Part shown: one piece after another, positions 1 through 5,330 of the stretch | How positions within the stretch are numbered: position 1 is the first letter of the stretch | Layout of the letters: every line of letters begins with the position of its first letter | Source of the DNA: Alphaproteobacteria bacterium | GTDB taxonomy: Bacteria; Pseudomonadota; Alphaproteobacteria; Micavibrionales; UBA2020 | NCBI GenBank assembly: GCA_029266795.1 | Contig: JAQSWE010000190.1 | Location: 1 to 5,437, forward strand | Direction of reading: 5' to 3' | Length of the DNA: 5,437 nt | Notes under the pieces: model-generated | Databases searched by the model: none | The model's input: the letters and a program-made list of their open reading frames with translations, nothing else | What the model was told of the DNA's origin: nothing | Made by a program: the position numbers and the translations under genes

Positions 1-224
1 ATGTAGTTCTGCGCGGAATCCCAGTCCTGCTGGCGCTGCGCAAAACGGCCGGCGAGATAGTTGCCGGACAGGGTATTGCTGAGGGGGGCGGGGGAGGCGG
101 CGGCGAAGTCGGGCGCCGCGGTGATTTTCGCCTGTTCGGAAGCGGCGCAGGCATTGAGGGAGAGGGAGACCGTAGCAGCGAGGACGAGGGCGCTGGCAAC
201 CTGGAAAACTTTCACGAACCTCAT
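1..224 (-). CDS. Exported protein, N-terminal fragment (probable TPR-containing protein)
   Basis: Reading leftward from the ATG at 224-222, 74 codons are open and continue past the window edge, so only the N-terminus is present. Residues 1-27 form a Sec signal peptide: basic start (MRFVK), hydrophobic core (about residues 9-23), then NACA followed by AS. This could be a type I cleavage site (ACA|A) or an imperfect lipobox (L23-N-A-C26). After an Ala/Pro-rich linker (28-50) comes SGNYLAGRFAQRQQDWDSAQ, which reads as the first helix pair of a tetratricopeptide repeat (NYLAGRFA followed by W/A positions). I recall similar openings in alphaproteobacterial TPR proteins, but too little is present to prove the family. 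A purine-rich GAAGGGA lies only about 2 nt before this ATG; GTG at codon 4 is an alternative start with better spacing. Transcribed divergently from the hydrolase gene. Confidence 0.7.
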   Translation of the reverse strand, partial: MRFVKVFQVASALVLAATVSLSLNACAASEQAKITAAPDFAAASPAPLSNTLSGNYLAGRFAQRQQDWDSAQNY

Positions 225-352
225 TCCCTTCTACTGATAATTTACATAGACACTTCAATATATAGGTGGCTTCTAGGGCTTTTCCCCTAAGTACCTTTTT
301 ACACAACAAAGGTTAATATCTGGTGAGTACGCTTCGGGTACGGAGTATTAAT

Positions 353-417
353 TCCGTAAGACATTTTGTTGCTGCCGCACGAAAGCAAGTTGCGCAGGCG
401 CGAAAGTAAATTACGGA
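353..417. repeat. Inverted repeat TCCGTAA ... TTACGGA
   Basis: TCCGTAA at 353-359 and its exact reverse complement TTACGGA at 411-417 enclose 51 bases. It could be paired operator half-sites or the closing stem of a structured leader. Seven-base arms this far apart also arise by chance in a few hundred bases, so support is weak. Confidence 0.3.
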
Positions 418-431
418 TTTCCCCATCATTT

Positions 432-446
432 CCGCAGTTTCTGCGG
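432..446. repeat. Short perfect hairpin CCGCAG-TTT-CTGCGG
   Basis: A perfect 6-bp stem (432-437 with 441-446) closes a three-base loop. No T-run follows on either strand, so it is not an intrinsic terminator. It lies about 100 bases upstream of the hydrolase start and just upstream of its candidate -35 box, where it could be a regulator-binding palindrome. Confidence 0.4.
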
Positions 447-457
447 GTGGAAGCCGA

Positions 458-486
458 TTGTGCCTTGCCGGTGCAATAGTTATGGA
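458..486 (+). promoter_or_regulatory. Candidate sigma70-type promoter for the hydrolase gene
   Basis: TTGTGC (458-463) and TATGGA (481-486) are spaced by 17 bases, giving a predicted start near 493 and a leader of about 50 nt before the ATG at 543. The -35 begins TTG and the -10 begins TAT, but each matches consensus at only about half the positions. Read by eye only. Confidence 0.25.
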
Positions 487-542
487 GCAACATCCGAAAC
501 ACACACATCCCTGTTAAGAATCGTTACGAAAGCGAAGCTGTC

Positions 543-1433
543 ATGCTCAAACGCCTCAAGAACGCTTTTAACTCCGCCACGGAAATGCACCGAGCGGGGC
601 TTGAATATGCGGCACTCGCCACCACCTGGCCCCTGATCAAAGACAGCCTGCCCAAGGGCGACGGCCATCCGGTGATTTTCTTTCCCGGATTCCTGACCAG
701 CGACATCTTCACCCTGCCGCTGCAGTCCCGCGTCGAAGAACGCGGATATAAGGTCTATGGCTGGGATAACGGCTTCAACCTCGGCTTTGACGAAAAAACG
801 GCGACGCATCTGAAAAAACGTCTGAAGCAGGTGTTCGACGACAATGGCGGGCAGAAAGTCACGCTGGTCGGCCACAGCCTCGGCGGCGTCTATGCGCGCG
901 AACTGGCCCGCGAATTCCCCGACATGGTGCGCGACGTCATCACCCTCGGCACGCCCTTCGGCGCACTGGACGATACCGCGAAAGCGACATCGGAACACCT
1001 GAAGAAACTCTACAGCTTCTTCAATCCCAATTCCGTGCATGACGAAGTGGAAGACATCGGCGCGCGCGGCCTCACCCCGCCGCCCGTGCCCACCACCTCG
1101 ATGTTCTCGAAAAACGACGGCGTCGTGGACTGGAAAGCGTCCCTGAACCCGGCGCTGCCGAACACCGAAAATATCGAAGTCTATGGCAGCCATATCGGCA
1201 TGACCGCCAATCCGCTCACCATCGCCGCCGTCATCGACCGTCTGGCGCAAAAGGAAGGCGACTGGAAACCCTTCGACAAATCCAAATACCCGCCGCTGAT
1301 GTTCCCCAAAGGCGCGGATGCCGCCGACCTGCCCGCCAATCCGGGCTTCAAGATGGACAAGACGAAACGGTCCTTGTTCGACAACCCGCCCGTGAAGAAA
1401 AAGCCAGTGCCGCCGAAAGCGCCGAAGGCTTGA
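543..1433 (+). CDS. Alpha/beta-hydrolase (lipase/esterase-like)
   Basis: A 296-residue protein with the alpha/beta-hydrolase fold signature. FFPGF at 46-50 after the first core strand is the probable oxyanion-hole loop. GHSLG at 110-114 is the nucleophile elbow, with Ser112 as nucleophile. NDGVVDW at 191-197 supplies the acid Asp192, and GSHIGM at 215-220 the base His217, so the catalytic triad looks complete and the enzyme is probably active. The NDGVV and GSH contexts resemble triacylglycerol lipase/PGAP1-like esterases, but the substrate cannot be read from sequence. There is no signal peptide or transmembrane helix; residues 1-28 look like an amphipathic helix, so it is probably cytosolic or membrane-peripheral. 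The tail after about 270 is Lys/Pro-rich and likely disordered. The Shine-Dalgarno is poor (GCGAAG), and Met15 is a weaker alternative start. The lipoprotein gene follows 81 bases downstream on the same strand. Confidence 0.9.
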   Translation: MLKRLKNAFNSATEMHRAGLEYAALATTWPLIKDSLPKGDGHPVIFFPGFLTSDIFTLPLQSRVEERGYKVYGWDNGFNLGFDEKTATHLKKRLKQVFDDNGGQKVTLVGHSLGGVYARELAREFPDMVRDVITLGTPFGALDDTAKATSEHLKKLYSFFNPNSVHDEVEDIGARGLTPPPVPTTSMFSKNDGVVDWKASLNPALPNTENIEVYGSHIGMTANPLTIAAVIDRLAQKEGDWKPFDKSKYPPLMFPKGADAADLPANPGFKMDKTKRSLFDNPPVKKKPVPPKAPKA

Positions 1434-1443
1434 TCCTGCCGCC

Positions 1444-1472
1444 TTGCGAACAGGTATGAAGTGAAATAGTCT
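1444..1472 (+). promoter_or_regulatory. Candidate promoter for the Sel1-like lipoprotein
   Basis: TTGCGA (1444-1449) and TAGTCT (1467-1472) are separated by 17 bases, about 40 bases before the ATG at 1515. The key -10 positions (TA....T) and the TTG of the -35 are kept. It would let the lipoprotein be expressed apart from the hydrolase. No terminator is seen between the two genes, so read-through is equally possible. Confidence 0.3.
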
Positions 1473-1501
1473 TTGAAGGACGGCTCCCGCGTCTTTCTTT
1501 C

Positions 1502-1506
1502 AAGGA
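1502..1506 (+). promoter_or_regulatory. Shine-Dalgarno AAGGA that fixes the lipoprotein start
   Basis: AAGGA lies 8 bases before the ATG at 1515. That ATG opens a textbook lipoprotein signal peptide, whereas the ATG at 1525 in the other frame opens a proline/serine-rich stretch with no signal. The site therefore argues that translation starts at 1515. Confidence 0.6.
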
Positions 1507-1514
1507 ATTTTCAC

Positions 1515-2301
1515 ATGCGCCATTTTGCCCTGTTATCGCTGCTTCTCCTCGCCTCGCTCACCGCCTGCAAAAGTCCCTATATCGGCAAGGTCGTCAATGG
1601 TGGGCCGCACGATATTGAATCCGTCCGTGCGCGCCGAACGCGGCGACGGCGATGCGCAGGTACAGATGGGCGATTACTACTGCCTCAATGAGCCCAAGGC
1701 CGACAAAGGCGCGCAGACCGTCAAGTGGTATCGCGCGGGCAGCAAGAGCATGGATATCGAGGCCGCCCGTCGCGGCGCCTATAACCTCGGCATCTATTAC
1801 CTGGCGCTCACCGAATATCCCGAGATATGGGACCTGCAACGCTCCAAGCCCAAGCCGCCCTGCACCGGCAGTGTCCGCAGCCGCGACAACGATGCAAAGG
1901 CCGCCAAATACCTGACGATCTGCGCGGCGGACCTGCAATGGCCTTACAGCTGCACTTCGGCGCTCGCGATCATCCGCTATGGTGATAAGCAATATGCCGA
2001 AGCCTATTACCTCTACGCGCTCGCGCTCACCGAATTTGCGTGGAACCGTGAAGACAGCGGCCAGGATTATAGCGGCCCGCTGCTGCTGGTGCCGCAACCG
2101 GCTCCGAACCAAGGTTATCCCGCGTTTTTCGATGACGAGCGTCGCGCCCTGTTCCGCAACGCGCGCCTTGCCGCCAGCCACCTGTCAAAAGCCGAAATCG
2201 CGCGGCAGGACGCGCGCGCCTATACCGCCTATTACAAAAGGGTGGCCGACGGCCAGAAACAGGTCGACAGGTTGACGGACCGCAGCAGATATAACAAGTA
2301 A
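1515..2301 (+). CDS. Sel1-like repeat lipoprotein, frameshifted as sequenced
   Basis: The N-terminus, read from the ATG at 1515, is MRHFALLSLLLLASLTAC: a lipoprotein signal with lipobox LTAC and lipidation Cys18 (codon 1566). Lys at +2 would suit outer-membrane sorting. That frame stops at 1689-1691. The body lies in the next frame (open from an ATG at 1525, stop TAA at 2299). From 1633 it reads AERGDGDAQ then MGDYY, later VKWYRAGS and RRGAYNLGIYYL, the pattern of Sel1/TPR-like helical repeats. Joining the frames requires skipping one base (or restoring two) somewhere between about 1569 and 1688, most likely near 1620-1635, and gives about 261 residues. Body cysteines at codons 1681, 1861, 1921 and 1951 could form periplasmic disulphides. 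Such proteins are usually binding scaffolds; no partner is evident. A gene finder would probably call 1525-2301 and lose the signal peptide. The shift may be a sequencing error, a genuine pseudogene or recoding. Confidence 0.7.
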
Positions 2302-2324
2302 CACGCGAAGGGATGTGCGCGTTA
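2299..2324 (-). terminator. Hairpin between convergent genes, possible terminator
   Basis: TAACACGC (2299-2306) pairs with GCGCGTTA (2317-2324) around a 10-base loop. In plus-strand RNA there is one A-C mismatch. In minus-strand RNA it becomes a G-U wobble, giving a continuous 8-bp stem followed by CUUGUUAUAU. It therefore fits better as the terminator of the ETF-QO/YciI operon. The arms contain the stop codons of both converging genes. The U-tract is poor, so efficiency is uncertain. Confidence 0.35.
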
Positions 2325-2690
2325 TTGCCAGCCGTCCATGTCTTCCATGGGGCGGATTTCAATCTCGCTCGGCCCCGGCATGGGGTTGGGGCAGCGCTTG
2401 ACCCAGCTGATCGCCTCGTCCATGTCTTTCACTTCCCAGATCCAGAAACCGGCGACCAGCTCGCTGGTGGCGGCGAAGGGGCCGTCGATGATGGTGCGGC
2501 TCGCGCCGTCAAAAGCCACGCGCTTGCCCGCCGATGACGGTTTCAACCCGTCCGCCGCGACGAAGATGCCGGCCTTTTCCAGCTCGTCATTGAACTTCCC
2601 CATCTCCTCCATCATCTTCATGGTGTCGGGCGTGGGGAAGAACCCTTTCTCGCTGTCCTTGGTTGCCTTGACGAGCACGAGCACACGCAT
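2322..2690 (-). CDS. YciI/DGPF-domain protein
   Basis: A 122-residue protein of the YCII-related (DGPF) family of small ferredoxin-like-fold dimers. The core covers nearly the whole chain. Markers are MRVLVLVKA at the start, IIDGPFA around 67-73 (the name-giving DGPF at 69-72), ELVAGFWIWEVK at 77-88, DEAISWVKRCPNP at 91-103 and EIEIRP at 109-114. Related proteins often run on for 10-20 residues after EIRP; this one ends soon after, with MEDMDGWQ. The biochemical role of most DGPF proteins is unknown; some relatives act as hydrolases or dehalogenases, and others sit beside ECF sigma factors, which is not the case here. It starts 2 nt after the ETF-QO stop codon, and its GGGGA Shine-Dalgarno lies at the end of that gene, so the two are almost certainly co-transcribed and translationally coupled. 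No signal peptide: cytosolic. Confidence 0.9.
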   Translation of the reverse strand: MRVLVLVKATKDSEKGFFPTPDTMKMMEEMGKFNDELEKAGIFVAADGLKPSSAGKRVAFDGASRTIIDGPFAATSELVAGFWIWEVKDMDEAISWVKRCPNPMPGPSEIEIRPMEDMDGWQ

Positions 2691-2692
2691 TT

Positions 2693-4321
2693 TTACATCC
2701 CCGAATAATTCGGCCCGCCGCCGCCTTGCGGGGTGGTCCAGACGATGTTCTGGGTGGGGTCTTTGATGTCGCAGGTTTTGCAGTGGACGCAGTTCTGCGC
2801 GTTGATGACGAATTTGGGTTTTCCGGTCTCGTCGTTCACGATTTCATAGACACCAGCGGGGCAGTAGCGCTGCGCGGGCTCGGCGTATTCTGGCAGGTTG
2901 TAGTTGATCGGCACCGACGGGTCTTTCAGCTTCAAATGGCTCGGCTGGTCTTCCTCGTGGTTGGTGTTGGAGATAAACACCGACGACATCTTGTCGAACA
3001 TCAGCACGCCATCCGGTTTCGGATAGTCGATTTTCTGGCTGTCCTTCGCTTTTTTCAGGCTCAGGTTATCCGCATGGTTGCGGAAGGTCCATGGCGCTTT
3101 ACCGCGCAGCAGCACCGTATCGATGGCGGAATAGAGGAAGCCGAGAATGAAGCCCTTGGCAAAGCTGGGGCGGATATTGCGTACGCGATTAAGTTCCTCG
3201 AACAGCCAGCTGGTCTTGAATTTATGCGTGTATCCCACGGGCTCTTTCCCCGTCGGGTCGCCCGCCTTGAACATTTCGGCCAGCGATTCCGCCGCCAGCA
3301 TGCCCGATTTCATCGCAGCATGGGTGCCCTTGATCTTCGGCACGTTCAGGAAGCCCGCCGTATCGCCCACCAGCGCGCCGCCGGGGAAGGTCAGCTTCGG
3401 CAGCGATTGCAGACCGCCCTCGCTCAAGGCGCGCGCGCCATAGGAAATGCGCTTGCCGCCCTTGAGGTATTTGGCAATCGCCGGATGCGTCTTGAAACGC
3501 TGGAATTCGTGATAGGGCGAGAGGTACGGGTTTTGGTAATCGAGGCCGATCACGAAACCGATCGAGATAATATTGTTCTCCGCATGATACATCCACGAGC
3601 CGCCATAGGTCTTGGAATCCATCGGCCAGCCCGCACTGTGCACGGTCAAGCCCTGCTTGTGATTTTCGGCGGGCACTTCCCACAGTTCTTTAATGCCGAT
3701 GCCATAGGTCTGCGGGTCGCAATCCTTGCGCAGCTCGTATTTTTTGAACAGCAGCTGCGTCAGCGATCCGCGGCAGCCTTCGGCGAACAACGTCTGCTTC
3801 GCATGCAATTCCATGCCGCGCTGGAATGCGGATGTCGGTTCGCCATTCTTGCCGATGCCCATATCGCCGGTGGCGACGCCCTTCACCGAATTGTCTTCGT
3901 TGTAGAGGACTTCGGCGGCGGGGAAGCCCGGATAAATCTCGACGCCCAATTCCTGCGCCTGCTCTGCCAACCATTTGCCAAATGCGCCAAGGCTGAAGAT
4001 GTAATTGCCGTGGTTATTCATCGGCGGCGGGGTGGGCAGGCGGATGGCCGAGGATTTCGTCAGGAAATAAAAACGGTCTTCCGTCACGGCGCAGGTGATG
4101 GGCGCGCCTTTTTCTTTCCAGTTCGGGATCAGCTCGTTCAATGATCTCGGCTCCAGCACGCCGCCCGACATCAGGTGCGCGCCCACCTCGCCGCCCTTTT
4201 CCAGGACGCAGACGGTCAGGTCGGGGTTGAGATGTTTCAGGCGGATGGCGGCGGAGAGGCCCGAGGGGCCGGCGCCCACGATCACCACATCATAGCTCAT
4301 CACTTCGCGCGGAGTATCCAT
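2693..4321 (-). CDS. Electron transfer flavoprotein:ubiquinone oxidoreductase (ETF-QO)
   Basis: A 542-residue ETF-QO, a monotopic inner-membrane flavoprotein that passes electrons from reduced ETF to ubiquinone, linking fatty-acid, amino-acid and choline-type dehydrogenases to the respiratory chain. The Rossmann FAD motif GAGPSG is at 16-21, preceded by YDVVIV, with acidic Glu41 ending the second strand. GGALVGDTAGF at 314-324 is the second FAD contact, and NVPKIKGTHAAMKSGMLAAE (326-345) is the conserved block near the quinone site. The C-terminal ferredoxin-like domain carries the [4Fe-4S] ligands Cys487 and C511-x2-C-x2-C517. The length matches mature bacterial and mitochondrial enzymes, so it looks intact. 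The start at 4321 is supported by AGAGGG 8 bases upstream; Met8 lacks such a site. First gene of a two-gene operon with the YciI-like gene; divergent from the UDG gene. EtfAB are not in the window. Confidence 0.97.
   Translation of the reverse strand: MDTPREVMSYDVVIVGAGPSGLSAAIRLKHLNPDLTVCVLEKGGEVGAHLMSGGVLEPRSLNELIPNWKEKGAPITCAVTEDRFYFLTKSSAIRLPTPPPMNNHGNYIFSLGAFGKWLAEQAQELGVEIYPGFPAAEVLYNEDNSVKGVATGDMGIGKNGEPTSAFQRGMELHAKQTLFAEGCRGSLTQLLFKKYELRKDCDPQTYGIGIKELWEVPAENHKQGLTVHSAGWPMDSKTYGGSWMYHAENNIISIGFVIGLDYQNPYLSPYHEFQRFKTHPAIAKYLKGGKRISYGARALSEGGLQSLPKLTFPGGALVGDTAGFLNVPKIKGTHAAMKSGMLAAESLAEMFKAGDPTGKEPVGYTHKFKTSWLFEELNRVRNIRPSFAKGFILGFLYSAIDTVLLRGKAPWTFRNHADNLSLKKAKDSQKIDYPKPDGVLMFDKMSSVFISNTNHEEDQPSHLKLKDPSVPINYNLPEYAEPAQRYCPAGVYEIVNDETGKPKFVINAQNCVHCKTCDIKDPTQNIVWTTPQGGGGPNYSGM
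2698..2702 (-). promoter_or_regulatory. Shine-Dalgarno for the YciI-like gene, inside the ETF-QO end
   Basis: On the minus strand GGGGA ends 7 bases before the ATG at 2690-2688 and overlaps the last sense codons of the ETF-QO gene. This layout implies translational coupling. Confidence 0.55.
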
Positions 4322-4329
4322 AATCTAAA

Positions 4330-4335
4330 CCCTCT
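4330..4335 (-). promoter_or_regulatory. Shine-Dalgarno AGAGGG for ETF-QO
   Basis: On the minus strand AGAGGG ends 8 bases before the ATG at 4321-4319. It chooses this start over the in-frame ATG seven codons later. Confidence 0.55.
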
Positions 4336-4351
4336 GTTGAACGCCCCGAAA

Positions 4352-4357
4352 ATATTA
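4352..4357 (-). promoter_or_regulatory. Candidate -10 box of the ETF-QO operon
   Basis: On the minus strand TAATAT lies in an AT-rich patch about 30 bases before the ETF-QO start and would give a leader of roughly 24 nt. No good -35 is seen 16-18 bases upstream (CTATCG at the 17-base position), so it may depend on an activator or be a chance match. Confidence 0.3.
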
Positions 4358-4402
4358 CACTCGGGTGGGTAAAGCGATAGCGAAAAACGGGCGCGGTTTT
4401 GC

Positions 4403-4408
4403 TAAAGT
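4403..4408 (+). promoter_or_regulatory. Candidate -10 box implying a leaderless UDG mRNA
   Basis: TAAAGT ends 6 bases before the A of the UDG start codon at 4415, the spacing expected if transcription began at the ATG itself. No Shine-Dalgarno is visible before that ATG. There is no recognisable -35, so this is weak. Confidence 0.2.
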
Positions 4409-4414
4409 TCCGGC

Positions 4415-5287
4415 ATGACCCTGAACGATGAAAACCCCAGCCTGCCAGAGCTGCTGCAGCTATATATAGACTCCGGTGCGGATGAAGCGATCGGCGACGA
4501 GCCCATCGACCGCACGCTGCTGGCCGACAAGGTCATGGCGTTTCCGCAGGCCGCTGCGGCGGAAGAGGGGGGCGAAGCCTACGTCCCCGGCAACCGCCCG
4601 CTGCCGGCCATGCCCGCGACGCTCGCGGTGCCGAAAGCGCCGCCGCCCCTCGATATCGGCGCGGCGGAGGCGATGGGCGATGCGCGCCTGCTGGCGGCGG
4701 GCGCGAAAACACTCGATGAATTGCAGGCCGCGCTGCAGGGGTTCAAAGGTTTGGCTCTCCAGCGTACGGCGACCCAGATGGTGTTCTGCGACGGCAACCC
4801 TGCGGCCCGGGTCATGCTGGTCGGCGAAGCCCCGGGCGCGGACGAGGACCGCATGGGCAAGCCCTTCGTCGGCATGAGCGGCCAGTTGCTGGACAAAATG
4901 CTGGCTTCGATCGGCCTTAACCGCGACGAAAACGTCTATATAAGTAACATTATCAACTGGCGTCCGCCCGGCAACCGCGCCCCAACCGATTCCGAAGTCG
5001 CGCTCAGCCTGCCCTTTATCCTGCGCCATATCGAACTGGTGAACCCCGCCGTGGTGGTTTTCCTCGGCGGCGTCACGGCCAAGGCACTGACGGGCTCCTC
5101 CAACGGCATCACGCGACTGCGCGGCAAATGGCTGGAGCATGTCTCCGAAGGTTTGAAATCCCCCATCCCGGCGCTGCCGATGTTCCACCCCGCCTACCTG
5201 CTCCGCTCCCCCGCCGAAAAGCGCCATGCTTGGGCAGATTTGCTCAAGCTGAAGGCGAAGCTGAAGGAATTGGGGATTATCACCTAA
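4415..5287 (+). CDS. Family-4 uracil-DNA glycosylase lacking iron-sulphur cysteines
   Basis: A 290-residue uracil-DNA glycosylase-fold protein, expected to excise uracil from DNA at the first step of base-excision repair. Residues 1-35 form a conserved-looking helix (LLQLYIDSGADEAIGDEP); 42-100 is an Ala/Pro-rich linker; the catalytic domain spans about 105-285. Motif 1 is GEAPGADED at 137-145, followed by GKPFVG at 148-153 (uracil-stacking Phe151). SNIINWRPPGNR covers 177-188, and motif 3 is HPAYLLRSP at 258-266. Family-4 enzymes normally hold a [4Fe-4S] cluster through C-x2-C before motif 1, a Cys before RPPGN and one about 16 residues later. Here these positions are Phe110, Leu113, Trp182 and Ser198, and the only cysteine is Cys125. 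It is not UdgX: the KRRIH insert is absent. The catalytic motifs suggest activity, but cluster loss makes biochemistry uncertain. The start codon has no clear Shine-Dalgarno. Divergent from ETF-QO; another plus-strand gene follows after 43 bases. Confidence 0.93.
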   Translation: MTLNDENPSLPELLQLYIDSGADEAIGDEPIDRTLLADKVMAFPQAAAAEEGGEAYVPGNRPLPAMPATLAVPKAPPPLDIGAAEAMGDARLLAAGAKTLDELQAALQGFKGLALQRTATQMVFCDGNPAARVMLVGEAPGADEDRMGKPFVGMSGQLLDKMLASIGLNRDENVYISNIINWRPPGNRAPTDSEVALSLPFILRHIELVNPAVVVFLGGVTAKALTGSSNGITRLRGKWLEHVSEGLKSPIPALPMFHPAYLLRSPAEKRHAWADLLKLKAKLKELGIIT

Positions 5288-5320
5288 CCGCAACGCGGAC
5301 TTTGCCGGTATTGCGCGTTC

Positions 5321-5325
5321 AAGGA
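5321..5325 (+). promoter_or_regulatory. Shine-Dalgarno AAGGA for the gene starting at 5331
   Basis: AAGGA is followed by five bases and ATG. Together with the signal-like N-terminus it encodes, this supports a plus-strand gene at the right edge. Confidence 0.5.
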
Positions 5326-5330
5326 CGGTG

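Larger units (their letters stand above)
225..542. other. Divergent intergenic region, AT-richer, with inverted repeats
   Basis: This 318-base gap separates two divergent genes. Its GC content is about 45% by hand count over 241-480, clearly below the flanking coding DNA. I find no convincing gene: the short minus-strand frames covering about 299-508 have no domain-like composition. It holds three small inverted repeats (TAGGG/CCCTA at 274-289, TCCGTAA/TTACGGA at 353-417, CCGCAG/CTGCGG at 432-446) and a candidate promoter for the hydrolase. No known riboswitch or small-RNA signature was recognised by eye. Confidence 0.6.

Noticed and set aside
274..300. TAGGG/CCCTA hairpin followed by CCTTTTT as a plus-strand terminator
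   Set aside because: The stem is only 5 bp, the T-run starts several bases after it, and no plus-strand gene precedes it in the window.
299..508. Short minus-strand open frames in the intergenic region
   Set aside because: No Shine-Dalgarno, no signal or domain, and low-complexity mixed composition; nothing supports coding.
517..531. TTAAGAATCGTTAC as a CtrA box (TTAA-N7-TTAA)
   Set aside because: Spacing is 6 rather than 7 and the second half is TTAC; not a credible match.
480..1250. Minus-strand open frame (256 codons) opposite the hydrolase
   Set aside because: Antisense to a hydrolase with a complete catalytic triad; no motif of its own.
1594..2181. Minus-strand open frame (195 codons) opposite the lipoprotein gene
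   Set aside because: Antisense to Sel1-like coding sequence, with no start signal or recognisable domain.
2726..4144. Long plus-strand open frame (472 codons) opposite ETF-QO
   Set aside because: It is fully antisense to a clearly recognised enzyme and its translation is Arg/His/Gln-rich without domain motifs: a typical shadow in GC-rich DNA.
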